Shown piece by piece: positions 10,691 to 23,724 of a stretch of DNA of 64,000 nt. The translations under genes and the position numbers were made by a program. Origin of the DNA: Paracentrotus lividus (Eukaryota > Echinodermata > Echinoidea > Camarodonta > Echinidae); contig CALNVZ010003426.1 of assembly GCA_940671915.1 (NCBI GenBank), positions 30,148,343 to 30,212,342 on the forward strand, given 5' to 3'. Positions within the stretch are counted from its first letter, which is position 1. Every line of letters begins with the position of its first letter. The notes below the pieces were generated by a model. It had not been told where the DNA came from. It searched no databases and saw nothing but the letters and a program-made list of their open reading frames with translations.

Positions 10691-10816
10691 TAGTACCACA
10701 CATCAATACCGCAACAACAGTTACAGGATTATGAAAATACCGTTGCGACCGGAACACCACACGCCGTTATATTCAGGGATGCCAACGCCGTTACCAAGGA
10801 CTGCCGCTAGAACACC
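10691..10816. other. Short link to the duplicated segment
   Basis: Unique-looking sequence with a few more ACCACAC-type words. Nothing coding is recognised. Confidence 0.4.
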
Positions 10817-11204
10817 CAAGGATTCCATACACTGGTATATATACACATTTGCAAAAACATTTTGGTCATAGTAAGTTATCTTTCTATATTTCTTGATAAC
10901 AATTCAAAGACGTCAAAACTATCGCTCTTGATGTATTACTGTGTGTTTAGGAAATATATTTCCCTAAAAGAAAAAATAAATAATATGCAGGCAATTACTA
11001 GCTAATGAGGTTAAGCTTCACAAAATACTGTTTGTGCATACAAAAACATTGTATGCAACAATGAGCTAATTACCATAGTACCACACGAAGTACCAACAGG
11101 AATACCATACGACTACCAAAACTAGCAGTAAACACTGCATAAATCCACTTTGAACTAATGCCCGTTTTTTTCATCCCTGTCATGCCTGTTGGATTTTGGT
11201 CTTT

Positions 11205-11935
11205 CAATCAAGTTCGTCAAATTACTATTTGGTCTAAATTAATTCCTTCGCTAAATAAGTCGACTTGGTCAAACACCACTTAGTCAATTCCTGTAAGAAA
11301 CTAACCCTTAGAAAAAAATATCCTGTGACAATACTACACAACGGTAGTATTGGCGGCGTCCCGGGGTGGACGGGGGGGGGGACGATCGAGTTTCCCCCCC
11401 CCCATCGATTTTTTTTATGGGGGACGTCCACCCTCGATTTTAAAGCTTAACAAAATATTATGTACATATAATAGACGAAGAGGCACGTGTGCGTAAAATG
11501 TACAAGTTCAGGTTATTAAAAAGCAAAATTTTTCGCTCGCGCTTCGCTTTCAAAACAAAACACCAGACAATAATTAAACTAATAATCTTTTCTCAGGTCC
11601 CTATATCATTTATCTTTTATTTGTCACAACGCTTTATTTTGTAACTTTGGCATAAATGTGTGAGGTAGGTCATTCTATTGTGAAATTTTGGATATTAGCC
11701 ATATATTATAGTGCTCTTGGGGTCTTATTTATTCCGATCTAGTGTATAATTAATTCCTCTCCAAATTTGCGGCAATCAGGGGGACGTGTCCCTTTGATTT
11801 TCAAAACTTCACATTTTGTTTTTTATTTCTAATATAATTTGGATAAATTAGATTAATAGATTAATGTCTATTATAGAGCAAAATTTTTAGCTCGCGCTTC
11901 GCGCTCCAAACAAATAAAGAATACAATGATTTAAC
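11205..11935. repeat. Repeat region with G/C-run block and GCTCGCGCTTCGC motifs (copy 1)
   Basis: Contains a G-run/C-run block at about 11355-11435 (GGGGGGGACGATCGAG ... ATCGATTTT ... GGGGGACGTCC), the phrase GGGGGACGTGTCCC near 11779, and two GCTCGCGCTTCGC motifs near 11534 and 11891. The same motif builds the array at 29-30 kb, so the two regions share repeat ancestry. No transposase frame is visible and no clear terminal repeat was found. Confidence 0.5.
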
Positions 11936-11963
11936 ATTTAATTCTCTATAAACCAACTTCTTT

Positions 11964-11969
<6 letters not shown>

Positions 11970-11999
<30 letters not shown>

Positions 12000-12041
12000 T
12001 AATTATATATATATATAAAAAAAAAAAAAAAATATATATAT

Positions 12042-12080
<39 letters not shown>
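11970..12080. repeat. (CT)n then (TA)n microsatellites (copy 1)
   Basis: A (CT)n run to about 11997, a short link, then interrupted (TA)n from about 12005 to 12080 with a 15-base A run inside. The counterpart is at 20936-21034. Confidence 0.95.
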
Positions 12081-12083
<3 letters not shown>

Positions 12084-13154
12084 TCACATAATTTGAAACA
12101 GAAAACGCAAATCTATTAATAATGCACATTTAAACCCTTGTAATAAAAGGGCACATTCTTTGTGTCAAAATGGCACATATCTGGCACGCACACATTATGT
12201 GCCTCTTGATATATATAAATATACAAAAACAATAAGGAACAAAAATACACAGACACACAGAACACAACACACACACACCAACCTTTCCCAACCGTTCCCC
12301 ATCGAAGAACATAATTCAAACACACCGACGAACCAAATACCTCAAGGTTTCCCAAACACCTCCACCTGAAATTGTCTTTAATATAGCTTTAATAGGAAAT
12401 GTTTCTCCTTTGACTGGGGCATAACAACCATGAACATTTTCTGATTTATTGGCATGGCTGCATGGGAACCATTGGCGATGAACATTAGACCGACTTTGCA
12501 TGTCACATTATCGGCCAAAATGTCAATTCGATCTGTCGCAGATAATATATATTTTCCCTTTAGAAAAATATCACCCAAGAATAAGTTAAGGAAAATCAAA
12601 TCGACATAATTATATCAATGAGAATAGCGTGATTCAATTTGAGTAAGACGAGTGAGTTAGAAAAGAAAAAAAAAAACAGAGAAGGAGAAAAAAGAACCCC
12701 AAATGATACACGCCCCAGGAATACGCAATAGGAAGAACTTATAGAATTTAGGTTGAATAAATGAATGATTTTAAAAAGTTCTCTGCAAGCGACAAACTCT
12801 AAGAAATACTGTGTAAGCTTGTTTACGAGCTCGCAGTGGAACATTGAACATAATGTGATTATGGTTACCCTCTCCAAACAACATTAGACCATCGCGTGTT
12901 TGACATGGGGGTACTAGAGGAACTAACGAGATCCAATCTAAGGAAATTATATTTTTTTCCTTGCTCCTGATCTGTATCCGTCATCACATGAAACGCCACA
13001 TCACTTCAATAGATATAAGGAGATCATTCTTACGACATAAATTGCATGAACCATCTCAAGAGGGTATCAGTCATGCTTCAGCTGACAAATACGCCAGTTG
13101 TGATGCCAATATTCTATTCATACCACAGACATTTTTGCAAAATGTACGTTATAA

Positions 13155-14721
13155 CCCGTCACACTGAGCTCGTCCTATTACGTCCTTGCAAAAATTTGCC
13201 GAACGGGCATAGATCTGTGTGTAAACTGAGTGAACGTAGCAAATACTTCTTACGATCTGTTTACCAACTTCATGAACTAGCTCGGTCGGATTTTAAAAAA
13301 AGTTTTTAAAAAATCGGGCGCCATCTCGTCCTAAAATTTAACGGGGTGGCAACGTATTTGAAACGAGATGACCTACTGCAAACGAAATTGCCGTACTTCA
13401 ATCGTTCTAAGATGTGCTCGGACGTCTTACAAACGAGCATTGCATGTTCATTATCAGCTTGAAGTTACGAAGACGCATGAGGTCGGACAAAAACGGGCTT
13501 GGTTTTTATAGCAGAACGGGCGCGCATTTACGTTCAGCACGTTCTAGCCACGGATAATGACGCAGTAAGAAGAGAAGAACTTTCCTCAGAGGCCGTTTAG
13601 TCAAGGTAAGAACGAGTAAGAACGGATTTGACGGATTAAAACGACCAGAACTAGTTAGGTCGGGAAACGAACGCATTGGAAACGAGCTGGAACTAAATAA
13701 GAACGGGTTGCAACTAAATGGGATGGTTTGGATTGTTTCAGACGGGGCTCTGCTTCGATCTATATGATACAAACCGGACTGCAGACGAGGCAAAGAAGTG
13801 ATGGACGAATTGAGGACTGTATACGAACATTGTTTCATCTTAATTCAGAAATAATTCAGTCAAATGTACAGCGTTTTTTTCAGACCAATGGCGTTTTTCA
13901 TATTTTTTTTTTAAGTTGTGAGATTTCCTCAATTGTAAACAATTAATGGGAGGCAATTAAGCAGCTGATCTGTTCACCTACTCTATCATACTGAACGATT
14001 TTTACACTTTTTCGAATTATTCAGAAGGCTTAATCTATTTACAACGGAGTGGACGTACTTGAGGACCTATTTCAATCTGCTTAGGACTTTATACACGGGC
14101 TTGGACAGCAAGACGTTTCAATTTTTAAACAGAACGGCATGTCATAATCCCGTCACACTGAACTAGTTCTCATTACGTTCTTGTATTCTTGGTGGACGGC
14201 TCAATTTGTATTACACGGACTGAAACGTAGTACAGACCTTTTAAAACAGTACAGAAACGGTTACAATCTGTTACGAAACTTGGCAAACGGGCCCCAACGG
14301 AGAGAACGGAAAGGCAGTCCGATTTTTTTGAACATGTTAAAAAAAAAATCGGACTGGCTCCACTTCTAAAATTAAACGTAGTGACAATGTTCTTAAACGG
14401 CAAGGACTTACTTTAGACGAGAAGACGTACTACGAAACATGGTACCCTTAACTTTTATCATGCTGTGCAATGGAACAGCTTTTAGTGACGGTTTCGACTG
14501 ATTACGAACGATATGATGAACGACGGTTTACCTCGGTCTGAACTGATAACGCGTATTGCGGACGCGATAAGACGAAATTGAACGTAACGAGGACTATCTG
14601 AACTGCAGTATCGTATTCCAGAATTAATTTTCAAAGTTAAGTTTCCACCCGACCAAAGCCCGTTCAGCAATTTTTTAAAGAACGGGCAAGGACGTTACAG
14701 AATACCTCCGTGTGACGGCCC
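13155..14721. mobile_element. TIR element with ~10-bp internal periodicity (copy 1)
   Basis: Left end CCCGTCACACTGAGCTCG; right end, read inward on the minus strand, GGGCCGTCACACGGAGGTA. Both ends continue inward to ACGTCCTTGC and a GAACGGG word. A second, internal copy of the left end lies at 14149. No transposase is recognisable. The interior consists of loosely repeated words such as AACGAG, AACGGG and GACGAA spaced about 10-11 bp apart. Size about 1.57 kb; the superfamily is not identified. Confidence 0.75.
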
Positions 14722-17021
14722 TTTTAACAGCCAAGGCTAAATTTTAACCTAATCGCAATCATATCGTCATGTGTTGATGGCATAAACAAAAGAAAGAATA
14801 TAGACATCATTCATTGATAGAAGTGATTTTTCTTCTTGTCCTCTTAACTTGAGAAGGAGCGGGTATACTACATATTATCACATATGTTATTAATAAAATA
14901 GGAATTTCGGTAAAGTTTTGTTCAGTAACAAAATATATTAGAATATTTTTACCATTTTGTTTTGGTACGATGTACCTCAGTTCCTATTCTAGAATAAAAA
15001 ATATAAAAATTATTGGCAAGGCAGAATCATAGACCAGCAAACTGTTTCTGCTATCTGCTTAAATCATCAGTTATCCTAATATATAAAATATATTTTCATT
15101 AAAAGTACAAAGTTAGAAGTGAGAGTACACGTTCACTAATCGCCAAGCAGACACGATGGTCATAGAAACCGTGGAGTTACAAAGTCTTATGATTTATTGT
15201 TTTTATAATTTCATGGTAAGAAACGCGACTACTTCCACAGTAGTTGTTCTATCAATGTCACTACCATGGCTGTTTGCCATTGAAGGTTATCTTAGCATTT
15301 CAAGGTCTCATTCATACACAACGACAGTGAGGAGTGTTTCTTATTTGACAGAATCCTAGGACACAGAGCCCTGTGTCAATTGAAGGAGCTAGTTTTGAAC
15401 AAGGGATTGGCGATCGATTAATACAACCGTACGTGGTAACAGTATGTTAAGGTAGACAGATATATTTTTTAAAACCTTAAATTTTTATTTTGTATTCCTG
15501 AGAGATGTTTATAAAATATAACCAATAATTGAAAATAGACAATCTAAACAAAATAATAACACAATAAAAAAGCATTTCGCGGGAATTTTGCGGAAAATAG
15601 TGTGCTTGTCTTAAATACACATGGATAAGAGTATTCCACAGCACAAGCGTGAGCTTTTGCAAAAAACAACAATGGTTGTTTAATCTTCTAAAAGGCTTTT
15701 TTGATTTTCCTACACAAATTACATCGCCCTCAATACCTTCTTTCAAATCTTTACCAGCAATGACCAAGCTTCGAACAACCCTTAGTAGTACTTTTTGCAG
15801 AAAGGAAAACAATTGTTCAGCTGGCTTAAGAGTATTTCTGTATTAGATTGCCTATTAACAATTAAATTCTGATGCACAAACAGTAACGCTTTCATATCGG
15901 ATCGCGAACAACAATTTATCTCCTGATTCGCTCTTTACTGTTTACCATTATGATAACAATCGGGACGGCTCTTCTGGAATTATCCTAAATTTAATTCAAC
16001 AGACCGACTGCCATAATATTTTATTGTTATTGAAAAAACACAGAACTATTTCCTTTGACTATTCATAAAGGCCTTTCCTTGCGAATAAAATTATTAGGTA
16101 CAGGACAATTGGCTGAAGGAACTTATAAAAACATCGGATGTTTTGCATGCAATTACATAAAATTTTCGTCTCGAAATACTTTAATTTGATATCTGGGAGC
16201 AACATGTAACACGCGCACAGTTATAAAAACATTTGAAGCAATGATTTCAGGATGAATTTGAAAATCTGTTACTATTATTGATTTTAGTATACAATGCACT
16301 TTATATGTTTGCAAGGGTATAATGTTTTTTAGAATAAAAAGAATGATTATGCATTATCAATATATTGCAGCCAATCAAAAAGCCCTTCCATAAATCGAAA
16401 ATAATTCGTCTTTCTCTTATCATGCCTTCTTTCTCATAAAAATTTATCGTCCGTAACGTTTATATGATTCCCAAGTACGCCCGCACTTTTTTGTTGATTT
16501 TTTTTCTGTCCCTCTCACTCTTCTATTTTTCTTACTTTATTCTTCATCTGTCTGTGGGCCAGTTTTGATTTCACGTTTTCATAATTGTTTTTCTCCAGCT
16601 AGCGACTGAGGCTTAAAAGCTAGACGCCAAACATATTTGTCACATTATGCAATCTTGTGAAGAAAACTCTTTATTCATGGATGTATTCGGAAGGAGAGAA
16701 GCATTGACATTCGTTACAATTATGATAACCTTTGAGTACATTCAACAGGTAGGAAAGGTTGAAATATAAACTGTTGAAGAGCCGAATAAGTGATCACTTC
16801 CATGGGGAGGAATGAATCTACAATTGAAACAGGTTGGGATTTATGAAAGCAAAGAGAATAACGGAAAGTGGACTCTCTCATTGTTGGAGGAAACTTCATA
16901 ACCCTTTTCATAAAACGTCAGTGCAACTCTCTAAAATTCCCTGTCACACTGAGTGTCCAGACCGATTGTAAATAGAAAAGCGCAAATGCATATTGTTTAG
17001 GTTGAGTTTCTGTTTTAGGTG

Positions 17022-17059
<38 letters not shown>

Positions 17060-18602
17060 TTGTTGTTGACGTCCGGCTTAATTTTGGTGTGTATTTCTTT
17101 TTTAAAATGTATTCATATACTAATGGGGTACATAAGCTAGAAGAATTAACAATATAGAGAACGTCCCTATTGTTGAACGTTATTTACTCCACACTTTGCT
17201 GATACATAAAACCTTGTTAAACTATCATGATTCATTTGGCTTCGCAAGTAAAATCACAGAATTCCAACGCATTAAACATTATATGTGTTTAGTCTAATCG
17301 CTAATCCAACTATTCAGTTTTGAATGTTTAATCATTTTATGTTAGAATATGAACATTAATTTATGATCTTTAAGTTTGGTGAATCACCTAATCTGCAAGA
17401 ATCGTGTGCCTGAATTTAAGTGTGACTGAAAATATAATCTGACTTACCAAATCCACGATCCAGCTATCTCTAACCAGCTCATCGCTTAATTCTCCAGATC
17501 ATCGCCTTCAAGTTTGACTAAATCCTGGATAAGCGCCACTTGAATATGGGAATGGTAAATGTTGGCCGCGAATACCGTCGTATCCTGGTGTGCCTCACAA
17601 TGTGCTTATCCAGGTCCAAACCTCATCAAAGTTATCTCCTTTTCGACGAATGATTCTACCCGAGAGCGAAACTGTCGTGAAAGATATTTTAAAGAGCATA
17701 CTTTGGTTTGACGTGTTCGTTATATTTTGAAAATATAACTGTTGTTGTATTTTCGTTACGCACAAAAGTATAAAAGAAAATAAACTAATGAATTTACGAT
17801 CTAAGGAAATCGTCAAACCATTGCTGCATTTTAGCTTGAGCAGAAGATGTTTTAAATCGACTCCCTCGCGCATATACGCACTAAATAGCATTTCAATTAT
17901 CATTCGAGGATTTTGGTGACTGCTATAAGATGAAATGCTTTGATGCCCTCAAGCTGATTTATTATAATTCATTCAATTCCACCGTCTTGGTGCGTAGTTC
18001 TTGCTCTAAACCTTTCCATGTTATAACGATTCCTTTATGTTTCGTATTTCCTTTACGTGTTAGAGATTTCGCTTTGTTTCTACAATCAATTTATTTTAAC
18101 CGAAATGCATTGTTATGAATGAAACTGCAAAAAGCATTTTTAATAATACAAGGATTCTCCGCGGATCCAAAGCGACATAATTACGGGATCTTGGAGAGCG
18201 TAGTATTCATACTAAACAACAGCGGATTCATCGATTTGAATGGGAGGGGGAGGGGGGTTTGAGGACGCTAACCGTCATTTTTATAATGCGCCTGCATTTG
18301 ATGCATTAACTATATGTTAACTTTCACAGCAACTTTGCTTTTAACCTTGTTATCTCCCAGGTGCTCACTTATATACTGCTGCCTGAAACTGTGGAGTCCA
18401 TTGTCAGGACTAAATGCACCTTCGTGCTTTCATTGACAATTCAGACTGGACTACAGTGGGGATTCGTAATTCCATGCATCTCTTAATCAATTCCTAAATA
18501 ACCCCGCAATATTCAAGTAAGAAGGGGACGCCATTTTATTTAATATCGCAAGAAGCACACACTCACCGTCTTAGAAACAAAGTTGGCGTTGGAGTCCTTG
18601 TA
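14722..18602. other. Unannotated interior of duplicated segment, copy 1
   Basis: AT-rich sequence with no recognised gene. It holds a 35-base poly(T) at 17024-17058 and a stray CCCTGTCACACTGAG near 16940 resembling the TIR element's end. Short frames here are disrupted by indels in copy 2 and so gain no support from conservation. Confidence 0.5.
17024..17058. repeat. Poly(T) run (copy 1)
   Basis: 35 consecutive T followed by GTTGTTGTTG. The counterpart at 26055-26088 has 34 T. Confidence 0.95.
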
Positions 18603-18607
18603 CAGAC

Positions 18608-19773
18608 CATGCGCGTATTTCTGGGGGGGCTTTTACGGGGGCCCCCGGGCGCCCCCGGGGGCGCGCAGGGGGGCGCCGAAAAGAAGAAAAGGGAGAAAAG
18701 GAAAGAAAAAAGAAGGAAGAAGCAAAAAGGAGGAAAAAAAAGAGAAAGGGGGAAAGAGAAGGGAAAAAAAGGGGAAAAGAGGAAGAAGAGGAAGGAAGAA
18801 AAAAAAAAGAAAAGAGAGAGAAAGAAGAGAAGGGGAAAAAGGAAGAGGGGGAAGGGGGCGCCTTTAAAAAAGGGGGGAAGGGGCGCCAAATTCGACAGTA
18901 AACTAAGGGGCGCCAAATGACCTTAAACTTAGGGGCACCCAATCGACCTTTAAACATTAGGGGGGGGGGGGGCAAACGATCGACTTAAATTTAGGGGGCG
19001 CCAAATGACAGTAAACTCAGGGGCGTCAAAATTGACCTTAAACTTAGGGGCGCCCAAATCGGACCTTAAATTCAGGGGGGCGCCAAAAATCGACCATTTT
19101 TTTCTAATATAGGGGCGGCGCCAAAATCGACAGTAAACTAAGGGTGCAAATTGACCTTAAACTTGGGGGGCGCCAAATTGACTTAAATTAGGGGGCCAAA
19201 CTCGACAGTAACTTAAGGGGCGCCAAATTGACCCAAACTTAAAGGGGTCAAATCGAACCTAAATTTAGGGGGGCGCCAAAATCGACATTAACTACGGGAG
19301 AGCCCAAATTGACCTGAAGCTGAGGGGCGCCGAACCGCCTTAAACTAAGTAAGGGCGGCCAAAAATTGAAAAGGGGAGGGAAGGGGCGCCCTTTAAAAAA
19401 ATTTAGGGGGCGCCAAAATCGCAGTTAACTAAGCAACGCCAATAAACTTAGGGTGCAAAGAAAAAATGGGGACTTAATCTAAGGGGTGCAAATGTGAAGC
19501 TTAAACTAGGGGCGCAAATTGACCTTTCACATAGTGGGACGCCAAATCGACCTTAAACTTAGCGGCTCCAAATCGACCTTAAATTTAGGGGGGACCAATC
19601 AAACTTAATTAGAAAGCGCCAAAGTGAGCTCTAACGTGGGGGCGCAAATTGACCCGAGAACTTAGATAGGGCGCCAAATCGACCTTAAACTTAGGCGCTA
19701 AATCGACCCTAGATTTAGGAGGGGCGCAAAGTCCGACCTTTAACCTAGGGGCGCAAAATCGACCCTTAAATAG
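18608..19773. mobile_element. Left part of the repeat-built element (copy 1, cut by the gap)
   Basis: Same order as the complete element at 27662: terminal CATGCGCGTAT preceded by CAGAC (18603-18607), G/C-run block, polypurine tract (about 18675-18860), then the GGCGCC minisatellite until the N run. This copy holds about three array units more than copy 2 (around 19185-19265). Confidence 0.75.
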
Positions 19774-19798
19774 NNNNNNNNNNNNNNNNNNNNNNNNN
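19774..19798. other. Assembly gap of 25 N
   Basis: Exactly 25 N. The sequence to its right restarts at a point already seen at 10817. A fixed small N-run between overlapping extensions is typical of gap-filling software that could not join the two sides. Confidence 0.95.
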
Positions 19799-20189
19799 CA
19801 AGGATTCCATACACTGGTATATATACCACTATTTAGCAAAAACATTTTGGGTCATAGTTAGTTATTTTCTATATTTCTTGATAACAATTCAAATGTCAAA
19901 ACTATCGCTCTTGATGTTACTGTGTGTTTAGGAAATATATTTCCCTAAAAGAAAAAATAATAATATGCAGGCAATTACTAGCTAATGAGGTAAGCTTCAC
20001 AAAATACTGATTTGTGCATACAAAAACATTGTATGCAAATGAGCTAATTACCATAGTACCACAAGGAATACCATACGATCACAAACTTCAGCAGTAAACA
20101 CTGCCATAAATCCACTTTGACTAATGCCCGTTGGTTTCATCCCTGTCATGCCTGTTGGTTTTTGGTCTTCAATCAGTTGTCAAATACTA

Positions 20190-20930
20190 TTTGGTCTATA
20201 ATTCCATTTTCGTCTAATCAAGTCGACTTGGTCAAACACCACTTAGTCAATTCCTGTAAGAAACTAACCCTTAGAAAAAATATCCTGTTGAACAATACTA
20301 ACACAACGGTAGTATTGGCGGCGTCCCGGGTGGACGGGGGGGGGGACGATCGAGTCCCCCCTCCCATCGATTTTGTTTTATGGGGGATCGTCCACCCTCG
20401 ATTTTAAATTAACAAAAATAGTATGTACATATAATAGACGAAGAGGGCACAGTGTGCGTAAATGTACAAGTTCAGGTTATTAAAAAGCAAAATTTTGCGC
20501 TGCGCGCTTCGCTTTCAAACAAAAACACCAGACAATAATTAAACTAATAATCTTTCTTCAGGTCCCTATATTCATTTATCTTTTATTTGTCACAACGCTT
20601 ATTTGTAACTTTGGCATAATGCTGTGAGGTAGGTCATTCTTATTGTGAATTTTGGATATTAGCCTATATTATATGTCTTTTGGGGTGCTTTATTTATTCC
20701 GATCTAGTGTATAATTAATTTCCTCTCAAATTTGGCGGCAATCAGGGGGACGTGTCCCCTTGGATTTTATAAACTTCACATTTTGTTTTTATTTTCTAAA
20801 TAATTTGGATAAATTAGATTAATAGATTAATGTCATTATAGAGCAAAATTTTTAGCTCGCGCTTCGCGCTCACAAACAAATAAGAATACAATGATTTAAC
20901 GATTTAAATTTCTCTATAAACCAACTTCTT
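20190..20930. repeat. Repeat region with G/C-run block and GCTCGCGCTTCGC motifs (copy 2)
   Basis: Counterpart of 11205-11935, with the same G-run block near 20335 and CGCTTCGC motifs near 20500 and 20860. Homopolymer lengths differ from copy 1. Confidence 0.5.
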
Positions 20931-21044
<114 letters not shown>

Positions 21045-22126
21045 TAATTTGAAACAGAAAACGCAAATCTATTATAATGCACATTTAAACCCTTGTAATA
21101 AAAGGGGCACATTCTTTGTGTCAAATGGCACATATCTGGCACGCACACATTATGTGCCTCTTGATATATATAAATATACAAAAAACAATAAGGAACAAAA
21201 ATACACAGACACACAGACACACACACACACACACACACAAACCTATTCCCAACCGTTCCCCATCGAAGAACATAATTCAGACACACCGACGAACCAAATA
21301 CCTCAAGGTTTCCCAAACACTCACACCTGAAAATGTCTTTAATATAGCTTTATAGGAAATGTTTCTCTCATTTGACTGGGGCATAACAACCATGAACATT
21401 TTCTTGATTTATTGGCATGGCTGCATGGGAACCATTTGGCGATGACATTTAGCCGACTTTGATGTCACATTATCGGCCAAAATGTCAATTCGATCTGTCG
21501 CAGATATATATATATATTTTCCCTTTAGAAAAATATCACCCAAGAATAAAGGTTAATGGAAAATCAAATCGACATAATTATAATCAATGAGAAGTAGCGT
21601 GATTCAATTTGAGTAAGACGAGTGAGTTAGAAAGAAAAAAAAAAAACAGAGAAGGAGAAAAAAGAACCCCAAATGATACACGCCCCAAGGAATACGCAAT
21701 AGAAGACTTATAGAATTTAGGTTGAATAAATGAATACGATTTTCAAAAAGTTCTCTGCAAGCGACAAACTCTAAGAAATACTGTGTAAACTTGTTTACGA
21801 TCTCGGAGTGGAACATTTGGAACATAATGTGATTATGGTTACCCTCTCCAAACAACATTAGACCATCGCGTGTTGACTGGGGGTACTAGAGGACTTAACG
21901 GTATCCATCTAGGGAGGAATTATGTTTTTTCCTTGCTCCCTGATCTGTATCCGTCATCACATGAAACGCACATCACTTCAATAGATATAAGGAGATCATT
22001 CTTACGACATAAATTGCATTGAACCATCTCCAAGAGGGTATCAGTCATGCTTCAGCGACAAATACGCCAGTGTGATGCCAATATTCTATTCATACACAGA
22101 CATTTTTGCAAAAATTGTACGTTATA

Positions 22127-23724
22127 CCCCCGTCACACTGAGCTCGTTCCTATTACGTCCTTGCAAATTTTGCCGAACGGGCATAGTCTGTGTGTAAACT
22201 GAGTGAACGTAGCAAATACTTCTTACGATCTGTTTACCAACTTCATGAACTAGCTCGGTCGGATTTTCAAAAAAGTGTTTTAAAAAATCGGGCGCCATCT
22301 CGTCCTAAAATTTAACGGGGTGGCAACGTATTTGAAACGAGATGGACCTACTGCAAACGAAATTGCCGTACTTCAATCGTTCTAAAGATGTGCTAGGACG
22401 TCTTACAAACGAGCATTGCATGTTCATTATCAGCTTGAAGTTACGAAGACGCATGAGGTCGGACAAAAACGGGCTTGGTTTTTATAGCAGAACGGGCGCG
22501 CATTTACGTTCAGCACGTTCTAGCCACGGATAATGACGCAGTAAGAACGAGAAGAACTTTCTCGAGGCCGTTTAGTCAAGGTAAGAACGAGTAAGAACGG
22601 ATTTTGACGGATTAAAAACGACCCAGAACTAGTTAGGTCGGGACGAAACGCATTGGAAACGAGCTGGAACTAAATAAGAACGGGTTGCAACTAACTGGGG
22701 ATGGGTTTGGATTGTTTCAGACGGGCTCTGCTTCGATCTTAACTAGATACAAACGGACTGCAGACGAGGCAAAGACGTGATGGACGAATTGAGGACTGTA
22801 TACGAACATTGTTTCATCTTAATTCAGAAATAATTCAGTCAAATGTACGCGTTTTTTTCAGACCAATGGCCGTTTTTCATATTTTTTTTTTAAGTTGTGA
22901 GATTTCTCCAATTGTAACAATTAATGGGAGGCAATTAAGCAGCTGATCTGTTCACCTATACTTCTATCATACTGAACGATTTTTTACCATATTTTCGAAA
23001 TTATTGCAGAACGGACTTAATCTATGTACAAACGGAGTGGACGTACTTGAGACCTATTTCAATCTGCTTAGGACTTTATAGCACGGGCTTGGACAGCAAG
23101 ACGTTTCAATTTTTAAACAGAACGGCATGTCATAATCCCCGTCACACTGAACTAGTTCTCATTACGTTCTTGGTAGTTCTTGGTGGACGGGCTCAATTTG
23201 TTTATACACGGACTGAACGTAGTACAGACCTTTTACAAACTAGTACAGACCGTTTACAATCTGTTTACGAACTTGGCAAACGGGCCCCAACGGAGAGAAC
23301 GGAAAGGCAGTCCGATTTTTTTGAACATGTTAAAAAAAAAATCGGACTGGCTTCCACTTCTAAAATTAAACGTAGTGACAATGTTCCTTAAACGGCAAGG
23401 ACTTACTTTGAACGAGAAGGACGTACTACGAACATGGTACCTAACTTTTATCATGCTGTGCATGGACACTTTTAGTGACGGTTTCGACGTGATACGAACG
23501 ATATAGAGTGAACGAGCGGTTTACTCGGTCTGAACTGGATAACAGCGTATTGCGGACGCGATAAAGACGAAATTGACGTAACGAGGACTATTCATGAACT
23601 GCCTAGTATCGTATTCAAGAAATTATTTTTCAAAGTTATAAGTTCCAACCCGACCAAAGCCCGTTCAGCAATTTTTTAAAGAACGGGCAAGGACGTTACA
23701 GAACTACCTCCGTGTGACGGCCCC
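22127..23724. mobile_element. TIR element with ~10-bp internal periodicity (copy 2)
   Basis: Left end CCCCCGTCACACTGAGCTCG, right end GTGTGACGGCCCC. The bases TTATA flank both sides (22122-22126 and 23726-23730), a possible 5-bp target-site duplication with one base of ambiguity on the right. An internal left-end copy at 23137 could delimit a nested 0.59-kb element sharing the same right end. Between 22540 and 22690, AACG/GACG/GAAC words fall near 22546, 22556, 22586, 22596, 22606, 22616, 22626, 22646, 22657, 22667, 22679 and 22689. No coding potential is recognised. Confidence 0.75.

Larger units (their letters stand above)
10817..19773 (+). repeat. Duplicated segment, copy 1 (about 8.96 kb)
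   Basis: From CAAGGATTCCATACACTGG onward this matches 19799-28727 feature for feature in the same order and orientation: the GGGGG-rich block near 11.35 kb, (CT)n, (TA)n, the TIR element, a poly(T), the polypurine tract and the GGCGCC array. Differences are mostly one-base insertions and deletions, plus loss of about three array units in copy 2. Copy 1 stops exactly at the N run. Confidence 0.9.

Noticed and set aside
10186..10871. Frames of 73-135 codons with repeated Tyr/Trp/Gly patterns on both strands
   Set aside because: Produced by the tandem array, which lacks stops; the pattern repeats with the DNA unit and has no domain.
18571..18975. Long Lys/Arg/Glu-rich and Phe/Ser/Leu-rich frames on both strands, also at 27588-27970
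   Set aside because: They follow the polypurine tract, are open in several frames at once, and change with small indels between the two copies.
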